Source: Lachnospiraceae bacterium UBA3772
GTDB lineage: Bacteria > Bacillota > Clostridia > Lachnospirales > Lachnospiraceae
Assembly: GCA_002371025.1 (NCBI GenBank)
Contig: DFFQ01000042.1
Location: forward strand, 1-6,686
Direction: 5' to 3'
DNA: 6,686 nucleotides
Every line of letters starts with the position of its first letter. Within the stretch, counting starts at the first letter, position 1. Shown piece by piece: positions 1 through 6,686 of the stretch. Below the pieces are notes generated by a model. That model saw only the letters and a list, made by a program, of their open reading frames with translations, was not told the DNA's origin and searched no databases. Position numbers and translations under genes: made by a program.

Positions 1-1254
<1,254 letters not shown>

Positions 1255-1270
1255 GAAAGTATAAAAAAAG

Positions 1271-1309
1271 CAAGCGCCCCCTCGGTACTGAGGGGGCGCT
1301 ATTTTTATT
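1271..1309. terminator. Bidirectional intrinsic terminator between convergent glpK and the surface-polymer operon
   Basis: A perfect 11-bp stem has arms AGCGCCCCCTC (1273-1283) and GAGGGGGCGCT (1290-1300) with a 6-nt loop. On the + strand it is followed by ATTTTTATT (1301-1309). On the - strand it is followed, two bases after the stem, by seven U residues (complement of A1263-1269). It lies 18 bp after the glpK stop and 43 bp past the stop of the convergent transferase gene, so it most likely ends both transcripts. An extra CAAGCGC/GCGCTTG pair (1271-1277 and 1314-1320) flanks the hairpin. Confidence 0.93.
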
Positions 1310-1343
1310 GTGTGCGCTTGAATCTGTGGAGTATTATGATAGA

Positions 1344-3830
1344 TTACTCACTGAGATGGTCTAATAATCGTCTGCTTGCCTTTCCATCGCAGCAAGATAG
1401 ATATTTATCTTTTATTGAAGCTGCATTATGTTTTGATACTTCAGCTGCTTCATTTAATCTGCTGATAAATTCATTAGTGTTTCTTGCGATAAGACTGCCG
1501 AATTCATTTTCATAATCAATAAGGGCTTCAGCTTTAGCAGGATAGGTAGCAATATCCGGAGTATAAAGGATAAGCTTCTTACCTGTTGAAAGAACACTGA
1601 AGGCTTTAGTAACATAATCAGATACAACGATATCGGCAGCAGAAAGAAGTCTTATTTCAGAAATGTTTTTGATACGATAGTCATTTTCTGAAAGTTCCTT
1701 AGGGTCTAAGTTTTCTCTGTTAGAGAGCACTCTTAACTTAGGGCTTACAGCAAAGCCTTGAAGATACTCGGGTATCAGACTGGCATCGCTGGTCTTTACA
1801 ATGCAAATGTGACTGCTGGCATATTCTTCATATATCTCAGTAAGAAGATGAGAGAGCATAGATCCAAGTCCCGGTCTGTTTTTACAGAGGAAAAGGATCT
1901 TCTTCTTATCCTTTGATTCAGGTATCAGAGCTTCTACATGCTCTTTTGAATGCTTTACAAAGGCCTTATCAAAGAACATATCCGTATAAATGTTACCTAT
2001 CATATTTATCTTACCGTTATTCTTAAGCTGATAGTTGTAGGTTACCGGATTTATATTGTTCTTATCTTCAAAGGAAGTGATTATCTCATCATATTCTGAG
2101 TGGATAGGGAAATTGATGCAGTCATATCTGTTATAGGATATGAGTCTTTCCTTTTTATTGTTCCAACTCTTAAAAGCGGATATTACTTCAGGAAGTATCT
2201 GGATAACTTTTGTATCTTCTCTTAAATCTATCATTCTAAGAATATAAGGTTCTCCTGCTGAAAGTACAACTTCTGCAGTTGCGAGTTTTGATATATATTC
2301 TTTCAGGTTAAGATCGTTTTTTGAAAAGTCATCTATTATCTCTAAATTCTTATATTTTGGAGCAAGTTTTACAATGTTATGAAATACAGTTGCATCTGAA
2401 TACTCATCTAATATAAGCAACACGCGGCCTTTTACAATAGGCTTTAACTTTTCTTTATCATAAGTTTTCTTTACTTCATTTCTTACATTTGTAAGGAATG
2501 ACATAAGATTTGTATAGTCATAATAAGGCTTTGAAGAATCAGGAATGCTGGTGAAATCTCCTGAAAGAGGAGTGGCACGCTTGTATTTTTCAATACTTTC
2601 TTCAAAGAATTCTTTGATGATCCTTTCAGTGGCATGTCCGTCACAGCTGGCCATATATTTTTCCCTGAAAGCTTTTACTTTTGCCTTATCAAATCTTTCA
2701 TCAATATGAGTTATATAATCCAGCATTTCTTTGTTGGTATAACATATCGGGCCAGGAGTAAGCTCGTTATAGTCGTAATAAAAACCTCTCCAGTCAAAAT
2801 AATTAGCCAGATCATAAGCATAAAAGATCATTGGTTTTTCGAATAAAGAATATTCAAAAATAAGAGATGAATAATCTGAAATGCAAATGTCAGTAACAGT
2901 AATCAGTTCATCTATAGACATAAGTCCTGTCAGATCCATGGCGAAATCTCTTAGATCATAAGGGATTTCAGGTGGTTTCTTAACAAAAGGATGATGATTA
3001 AAAAGAAGCACATAATCCTTTCCTAGATGTTCCTTAAAACTTCTGATATTAAGCATATCAGGAGAGGTGGCAGTATTTACATGACCTCTGAAAGTTGGAG
3101 CATAAAGGATTATCTTTTTACCCTTGGCATTAGGAAATATCTCATACAGTCTGTTTTTTGAAGCCAGGGCAAAATTCTTATCATAGAAAATATCAGTTCG
3201 GCTGATACCCAGTGCTTTTACTGAGTCTGCTTCCTTCTCTTTTCCCATAGCTTCGATATAAGCCCAGCGAACTTCAGGACTGCTGACAGTTACTATGTCA
3301 TACTTTGGATGAAGTGGAAAACGACGCATTTCATCTCGGTCCATACCGAATTTTTTTTCAGCGATAGAGAAACCAAACTTCTTAAATGCACCTGCACCAT
3401 GCCAGAGATTGATGATATGCTGACCCTTACGTTTTTTTAATGCGCCAGTGAAATTGTAGCTGTCATTATATATAAGATATTTGGCAGTGGCTGCATCTTT
3501 TAAGAAAGCCTGTTGTCTTCTGTATAATTCATTTTGAGATACCCTGCCCTTAAGAAGAAAATGAACATGCACGTCCAGGTTATATTTTGAAATAAGTGTA
3601 TTATATAAAAGTCTGTCTGAATTGCTTAATTCTTCTGCACTTATTTCCAGAAATATCACTTTATCTTCCTGGAGTGGCTTAAGGCAGGCTTTCTTATACT
3701 GGATTGGTACTAAAATCTTAAAGAAACAGAATTTTTTGATATCTCTTTTAAATATAAAAAATTTCTTTAAAAATGTTATATGGAATGCTGCCTTCGTCTG
3801 GGTGGAAGGCATATATTTTTTTAAACTCAT
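1344..3830 (-). CDS. TagB/TagF-family CDP-polyol phosphotransferase with a duplicated, degenerate C-terminal copy
   Basis: This 828-aa protein belongs to the CDP-glycerol/CDP-ribitol glycerophosphotransferase family, GT-B-fold enzymes that build poly(polyol phosphate) chains at the cytoplasmic membrane face. The N-terminal unit (about residues 55-411) has the family signatures in order: NLWHGAG with catalytic-type H144, LYAPTFRG (242-249), NHHPF with H279/H280, ISDYSSLIFEYS (317-328) and the terminal CDG-ATERI block (396-404). Residues 1-50 are basic and aromatic-rich, compatible with peripheral membrane attachment; no transmembrane segment or signal peptide is seen. Residues about 468-826 are a second, diverged copy that lacks both histidines. 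The start is the ATG at 3830, which shares its A with the upstream TAA (TAATG), with AAGGA 10 nt upstream (3841-3845), so translation is probably coupled to the SDR gene. M7 is a less well placed alternative. The donor is probably the CDP-alditol made by the two upstream genes (inference); glycerol-, ribitol- or another alditol-phosphate cannot be told apart from sequence. Confidence 0.9.
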   Translation of the reverse strand: MSLKKYMPSTQTKAAFHITFLKKFFIFKRDIKKFCFFKILVPIQYKKACLKPLQEDKVIFLEISAEELSNSDRLLYNTLISKYNLDVHVHFLLKGRVSQNELYRRQQAFLKDAATAKYLIYNDSYNFTGALKKRKGQHIINLWHGAGAFKKFGFSIAEKKFGMDRDEMRRFPLHPKYDIVTVSSPEVRWAYIEAMGKEKEADSVKALGISRTDIFYDKNFALASKNRLYEIFPNAKGKKIILYAPTFRGHVNTATSPDMLNIRSFKEHLGKDYVLLFNHHPFVKKPPEIPYDLRDFAMDLTGLMSIDELITVTDICISDYSSLIFEYSLFEKPMIFYAYDLANYFDWRGFYYDYNELTPGPICYTNKEMLDYITHIDERFDKAKVKAFREKYMASCDGHATERIIKEFFEESIEKYKRATPLSGDFTSIPDSSKPYYDYTNLMSFLTNVRNEVKKTYDKEKLKPIVKGRVLLILDEYSDATVFHNIVKLAPKYKNLEIIDDFSKNDLNLKEYISKLATAEVVLSAGEPYILRMIDLREDTKVIQILPEVISAFKSWNNKKERLISYNRYDCINFPIHSEYDEIITSFEDKNNINPVTYNYQLKNNGKINMIGNIYTDMFFDKAFVKHSKEHVEALIPESKDKKKILFLCKNRPGLGSMLSHLLTEIYEEYASSHICIVKTSDASLIPEYLQGFAVSPKLRVLSNRENLDPKELSENDYRIKNISEIRLLSAADIVVSDYVTKAFSVLSTGKKLILYTPDIATYPAKAEALIDYENEFGSLIARNTNEFISRLNEAAEVSKHNAASIKDKYLSCCDGKASRRLLDHLSE
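1353..2429 (-). other. Degenerate second copy of the transferase domain (residues ~468-826)
   Basis: This half aligns with residues about 51-411 of the same protein with few gaps until the late part of the domain. Matching landmarks are KLKPIVKGRVLLIL against CLKPLQEDKVIFLE, TAEVVL against TAKYLI, SAFK (551-554) against GAFK (147-150), FPIHSEYD against FPLHPKYD, and TDMFFDKAF (616-624) against TDIFYDKNF (212-220). Later matches are DKKKILF against KGKKIIL, VVSDYVTKAFSVLS against CISDYSSLIFEYSL, and YLSCCDGKASRRLL against YMASCDGHATERII. The position of catalytic H144 is E548. The NHHP segment reads KTSD, so H279/H280 become T680/S681. Only SDY and CDG survive of the active-site blocks. This points to a non-catalytic role such as acceptor binding, dimer contact or chain-length control, which is inference. 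Confidence 0.8.
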
Positions 3831-4885
3831 TAGATCAAAGTCCTTAATATATCAATAGTTCGGTTTACGCCTAATTTTATATCATAAGCAGTTTTAAAGC
3901 CTAGTTCATTTCTTATTTTGGAACTGTCCAGAGTAGCCTTTGTGGCTGTCGAATAACCGGCTTTTTCAATAGCATCTGGAAGTTCAAATATAACTGAGGT
4001 CCCGGCATTATCTGCAATGATCTTGGCAAGATCCTTTAAGGCAATGTCAGAATCAGGATCAGATACATTATATGCTTCGCCACATTTTCCTTTAGCAAGG
4101 ATAGTAAGGATTCCGGCTACTGAATCGGCAACATAAGAATATGAATAAACCTGAGTTCCTTCAGACTTAAGTACGATATCTTCTTTCATGACACCTTTTT
4201 TAATGAACTGTGAGATAGCTTTGGTGTCACTTTGAAGCATTGATGGACCATAGATCCTGGAAAGTCTTGGAATAACAATGTCGAGCCCGTATTGGCTTAT
4301 GTAAGACTGACATAAAGATTCGCCGCAGCGTTTGCTTTCCGGATAGCCGGCTCTTGCAGTGTTAGAATCGATATATCCAAGATAGTCTTCCTTGAACTGA
4401 TCCGTATCTCCTTTATTTTCACCATAGATCTCAACAGAAGAAAGAAATACAAAACGTTTTGTCTTATGGTCTTTAGCATATTTAAGAAGATTATTTGTTC
4501 CTATTATATTTGTTGTTATGGTTCCCACGGGATCAGTAGAATACTGACGGGGATGGGTGTTACTTGCGCCATGTATTATATAATCTACATATTCATTAAG
4601 ATTTATAGAATCATTTATATCGCCATTAACAAAGGTAAACAAAGGATCATTCCAATACATTGAGAATCGGTCTTTTGCTTTTTCTTCATTTCTTCCTAAA
4701 GCATAGATCTTTAGATTTAAACCTTCTTTATTTTTATGCATTAATACATCTATAAGAAAGCTTCCCACCATGCCGGAAGATCCGCTCAGCATAAGAGAAG
4801 AATCCTTAAAAATGTTCCAGTCTATTGGAAGTGCAGCTACGAGGGCTACATCTTCTAAATAATCTTTATTATCAATTAAATTCAT
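3830..4885 (-). CDS. Extended short-chain dehydrogenase/reductase (NAD-dependent epimerase/dehydratase family)
   Basis: The 351-aa protein is a cytoplasmic extended SDR, normal in length for the family. It shows a Rossmann dinucleotide-binding motif GSSGMVG (35-41), D89 in NGDI, a HGAS segment (105-108), the active-site serine region FLSSVEIYG (147-155), the catalytic pair Y181 and K185 in YPESK, then RLSRIYGPSM (207-216) and a C-terminal substrate-binding half (YNVSDPDSD, 272-280). The closest named families I can recall are UDP-glucuronate decarboxylases, sugar dehydratases and the SDR reductases that partner IspD-like enzymes in CDP-arabinitol/CDP-mannitol synthesis. From the neighbours the last is most likely: reduction of a keto-sugar phosphate to an alditol phosphate, or modification of the CDP-linked sugar. 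The exact substrate cannot be read. The start is ATG at 4885 with AAGGA 10 nt upstream (4896-4900). Its stop TAA overlaps the next gene's ATG by one base. A 112-bp gap, carrying a tandem repeat, separates it from the cytidylyltransferase gene. Confidence 0.88.
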   Translation of the reverse strand: MNLIDNKDYLEDVALVAALPIDWNIFKDSSLMLSGSSGMVGSFLIDVLMHKNKEGLNLKIYALGRNEEKAKDRFSMYWNDPLFTFVNGDINDSINLNEYVDYIIHGASNTHPRQYSTDPVGTITTNIIGTNNLLKYAKDHKTKRFVFLSSVEIYGENKGDTDQFKEDYLGYIDSNTARAGYPESKRCGESLCQSYISQYGLDIVIPRLSRIYGPSMLQSDTKAISQFIKKGVMKEDIVLKSEGTQVYSYSYVADSVAGILTILAKGKCGEAYNVSDPDSDIALKDLAKIIADNAGTSVIFELPDAIEKAGYSTATKATLDSSKIRNELGFKTAYDIKLGVNRTIDILRTLI

Positions 4886-4949
4886 AATGAGTTAATCCTT
4901 ATTGTAATATATCTTTAACCTGTCCAGAGACCATGTAGTGATTTGAGTC

Positions 4950-4997
4950 TTATCTGATACAGAGATGAAAAAGGTTATCTGATACAGAGATCAAAAA
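4950..4997. repeat. Tandem near-perfect 23-nt direct repeat in the intra-operon gap
   Basis: TTATCTGATACAGAGAT occurs at 4950-4966 and again, perfectly, at 4975-4991. Each copy is followed by one variable base and AAAAA, so the repeat is 22 of 23 identical (4950-4972 and 4975-4997) with a 25-nt period. It lies immediately downstream of the cytidylyltransferase stop codon in the operon direction and 53 nt before the SDR ribosome binding region. Each unit can form only a short TCTG/CAGA mini-hairpin in the RNA. The rest of the gap (4886-4949) holds the SDR ribosome binding site; I see no convincing internal promoter or terminator in it. Confidence 0.85.
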
Positions 4998-5720
4998 TTA
5001 TTTTATCCAGGAATCAAGACCGGATGAAAGATAAGCTTTAAATGTTTCTAAGTCATCTTTTGTTGTAAGTTTGATATTTTTATCAGAACCTGCAGCAAAA
5101 TAGAGTCTTTCACCAAGTTCCACCATCATTGTATTTGTATAGGAGGAACCGTATATTCCAATCTCTTCTTCAAAAGCCTTATGATATGACTTATCAAGAA
5201 GTCCAAATTTATAAGCCTGAGGAGTTGATACACGGCGAAGGGTTTCTCTTGGAATATATTCTGTTGTAGAAGAAGGATCATCCGGATCGATCTTAAAGAT
5301 CTGTTCATTATAAGGAAGAGAAGTAACTGCATTTCCTTTTTCATTACAGATTTTGATAACATCAGAAAGTACAAATGAATCTATCATAGGACGGATGCCG
5401 TCGTGGATGATGATCACGTCATCATCATTTGCGATTCCTTCTAAATTATAAACTCCATTTCTGATGGATTCCTGAGCTGAATTACCGCCTTTAACCACCC
5501 ATTTGAGTTTATCAATATTAAACTGTTTTGCATAAGCTTTGGCGATTTCTTCCCATCCTTCGATGCATACAAGTTCTATAGCGTCAATCATAGGATGGCG
5601 CTGAAAACCTTCAAGTGTATATATAAGTACAGGCTTGTCGTTAACATTTAAGAACTGCTTAGGAATGTCCTGAGCCATTCTTGAACCAACACCGCCTGCA
5701 ATAACAACGGCAATATTCAT
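4998..5720 (-). CDS. IspD/TarI-family cytidylyltransferase, probable alditol-phosphate cytidylyltransferase
   Basis: The 240-aa enzyme has the IspD/TarI fold and length and would transfer CMP from CTP to a phosphorylated substrate in the cytoplasm. Visible motifs are the CTP-binding loop IAGGVGSRM (7-15) with R14, PKQFL with K21 (20-24), KGGNSAQESIRNGV (77-90), IIHDGIRP (104-111), RETLRRVSTPQAYKF (158-172) and NIKLTTKDDLE (215-225) with K218. The NDKPVLIYTLEGF segment is more like TarI (ribitol-5-phosphate cytidylyltransferase) than E. coli IspD. The IspD TDE acidic motif reads YTNTMMVE here, and the GGxxRxxS arginine is replaced by A82. With an SDR and a TagF-type transferase downstream, synthesis of a CDP-alditol for a teichoic-acid-like or capsular polymer is favoured over isoprenoid synthesis, but housekeeping IspD activity is not excluded. 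It is the first gene of the operon. The start is ATG at 5720 with GAGGA (5728-5732) 7 nt upstream. Confidence 0.87.
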   Translation of the reverse strand: MNIAVVIAGGVGSRMAQDIPKQFLNVNDKPVLIYTLEGFQRHPMIDAIELVCIEGWEEIAKAYAKQFNIDKLKWVVKGGNSAQESIRNGVYNLEGIANDDDVIIIHDGIRPMIDSFVLSDVIKICNEKGNAVTSLPYNEQIFKIDPDDPSSTTEYIPRETLRRVSTPQAYKFGLLDKSYHKAFEEEIGIYGSSYTNTMMVELGERLYFAAGSDKNIKLTTKDDLETFKAYLSSGLDSWIK

Positions 5721-5761
5721 ATTATTTTCCTCGCTTTATAATTTATTGCATAGTTAATAAA

Positions 5762-5790
5762 ATTATAAATTCTTCTTATTATTTATACAA
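5762..5790 (-). promoter_or_regulatory. Predicted sigma-A promoter of the cytidylyltransferase-SDR-transferase operon
   Basis: On the - strand, TTGTAT (5790-5785) and TATAAT (5767-5762) are separated by exactly 17 nt. Transcription would start near 5755, giving a leader of about 35 nt before the ATG at 5720. The -10 matches consensus perfectly; the -35 is weaker (4 of 6). The region is AT-rich, so chance matches are possible, but spacing and placement are right. Confidence 0.6.
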
Positions 5791-5800
5791 GTGAAGAATT
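5768..5800. promoter_or_regulatory. Inverted repeat around the operon -35 element, possible operator
   Basis: AATTCTTC (5768-5775) and GAAGAATT (5793-5800) are perfect 8-bp inverted arms separated by 17 nt. The left arm directly abuts the predicted -10 and the right arm begins 3 bp beyond the predicted -35, so a dimeric repressor bound here would cover the promoter. No specific regulator family is recognised. Confidence 0.4.
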
Positions 5801-5985
5801 GATGGTCATAATGTTACAAGGCAAAAAGAAATATTTACTTTAATTTTTTAAGCTTATAACAGGGGGATACCACGTCAATCTATAAAAAATTCTTTAAAAT
5901 CTTTAAATTGACTTAAAAAAATAACTTTAAAGAGTGGATGGGCAAAATAAAATTAAAGAAAAATGAAAAAAACTGTATTTTTTTA
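5801..5985. other. AT-rich divergent intergenic DNA with no recognised gene
   Basis: Together with the two promoters this fills the 346-bp gap 5721-6066. It is strongly AT-rich except for a short GC patch near 5861-5875 (AGGGGGATACCACGT). It contains TCTTTAAA twice in direct orientation (5891-5898, 5900-5907) and its inverted form TTTAAAGA at 5926-5933. An A7-CTGTA-T7 tract (5966-5984) sits immediately upstream of the gdhA -35 and could act as an UP element. I see no ORF, tRNA, riboswitch or strong terminator here. Confidence 0.5.
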
Positions 5986-6014
5986 TTTACAAACGATTAT
6001 ACACAAGGTATAAT
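5986..6014 (+). promoter_or_regulatory. Predicted sigma-A promoter of gdhA
   Basis: TTTACA (5986-5991) and a consensus TATAAT (6009-6014) are spaced by 17 nt. Predicted initiation is near 6021, giving a leader of about 46 nt before the ATG at 6067. The flanking A7/T7 tracts upstream (5966-5984) fit an UP element, as expected for a highly expressed gene. Confidence 0.78.
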
Positions 6015-6015
6015 C
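5995..6015. promoter_or_regulatory. 21-bp palindrome overlapping the gdhA -10, possible operator
   Basis: GATTATAC (5995-6002) and GTATAATC (6008-6015) form a perfect 8+8 dyad around ACAAG. It covers the promoter spacer and the entire -10 hexamer, a typical repressor-operator position. Part of the symmetry follows from the TATAAT itself, so chance is a real alternative. The binding protein is not identified. Confidence 0.45.
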
Positions 6016-6039
6016 AAGTCGTTCCGTTAAATGAAATAA

Positions 6040-6686
<647 letters not shown>

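Noticed and set aside
1312..1515. 67-aa + strand ORF overlapping the end of the transferase gene
   Set aside because: It is antisense to the conserved C-terminal CDG block and has no credible start signal.
4466..4663. 65-aa + strand ORF inside the SDR gene, hydrophobic in composition
   Set aside because: It is a shadow of the SDR coding strand; its Ile/Tyr-rich composition comes from AT-rich antisense codons.
3830..4885. Assigning the SDR as a specific UDP-sugar decarboxylase or dTDP-glucose dehydratase
   Set aside because: The Rossmann and YxxxK motifs are shared by the whole extended SDR family, and no substrate-specific signature could be read with confidence.
4950..4997. CRISPR-like repeat pair
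   Set aside because: There are only two copies, the gap between full units is 2 nt, and no cas gene or spacer structure is present.
5853..5878. TTGACG with TATAAG on the - strand as an alternative operon promoter
   Set aside because: The spacer is only 14 nt, too short for sigma-A, and a better spaced TTGTAT-N17-TATAAT lies closer to the gene.
5966..5984. A7-CTGTA-T7 as an intrinsic terminator
   Set aside because: The stem would be A:U only and no gene ends nearby on either strand; an UP-element role for gdhA is more plausible.

Overview
The window comes from a low-GC Gram-positive bacterium, most likely a clostridial anaerobe of the Lachnospiraceae type. The evidence is AT-rich intergenic DNA, AGA- and CTT-rich codon use, strong purine-rich ribosome binding sites, a Gram-positive style glycerol kinase, and a glutamate dehydrogenase whose start and active-site numbering closely match Clostridium symbiosum GDH as I remember it. 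The family placement is inference; no 16S or other marker is present.

Layout. Bases 1-1254 (+) hold the 3' five-sixths of glpK, entering from outside the window. A strong 11-bp intrinsic terminator at 1271-1309 follows. It has U-tracts on both strands, so it also ends the convergent operon. Bases 5720-1344 (- strand) are a compact three-gene operon in the order cytidylyltransferase (IspD/TarI family, 240 aa), extended SDR (NAD-dependent epimerase/dehydratase family, 351 aa), and a TagB/TagF-type polyol-phosphate transferase (828 aa). The last two genes overlap by one base (TAATG). The intergenic region 5721-6066 holds two divergent sigma-A-like promoters, each associated with an 8+8 bp dyad. 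Bases 6067-6686 (+) are the 5' part of gdhA, running off the window.

How the genes work together (inference). The cytidylyltransferase plus SDR pair resembles the two-enzyme routes that make CDP-activated alditols such as CDP-ribitol, CDP-arabinitol or CDP-mannitol for teichoic acids and capsules: an SDR reduces a sugar phosphate and the IspD-like enzyme attaches CMP. The large third protein would then transfer the polyol phosphate to a cell-surface acceptor. The cassette sits between two housekeeping metabolic genes, and no other polymer gene is visible.

The most striking observation is that the 828-aa transferase is an internal tandem duplication. The N-terminal copy keeps the family's catalytic motifs (WHG, HHP, SDYSS, CDG). 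The C-terminal copy aligns along its whole length but has lost both active-site histidines, giving an 'active plus pseudo-enzyme' fusion. A near-perfect 23-nt direct repeat between the first two genes of the operon, and a 21-bp palindrome over the gdhA -10 element, also merit attention.
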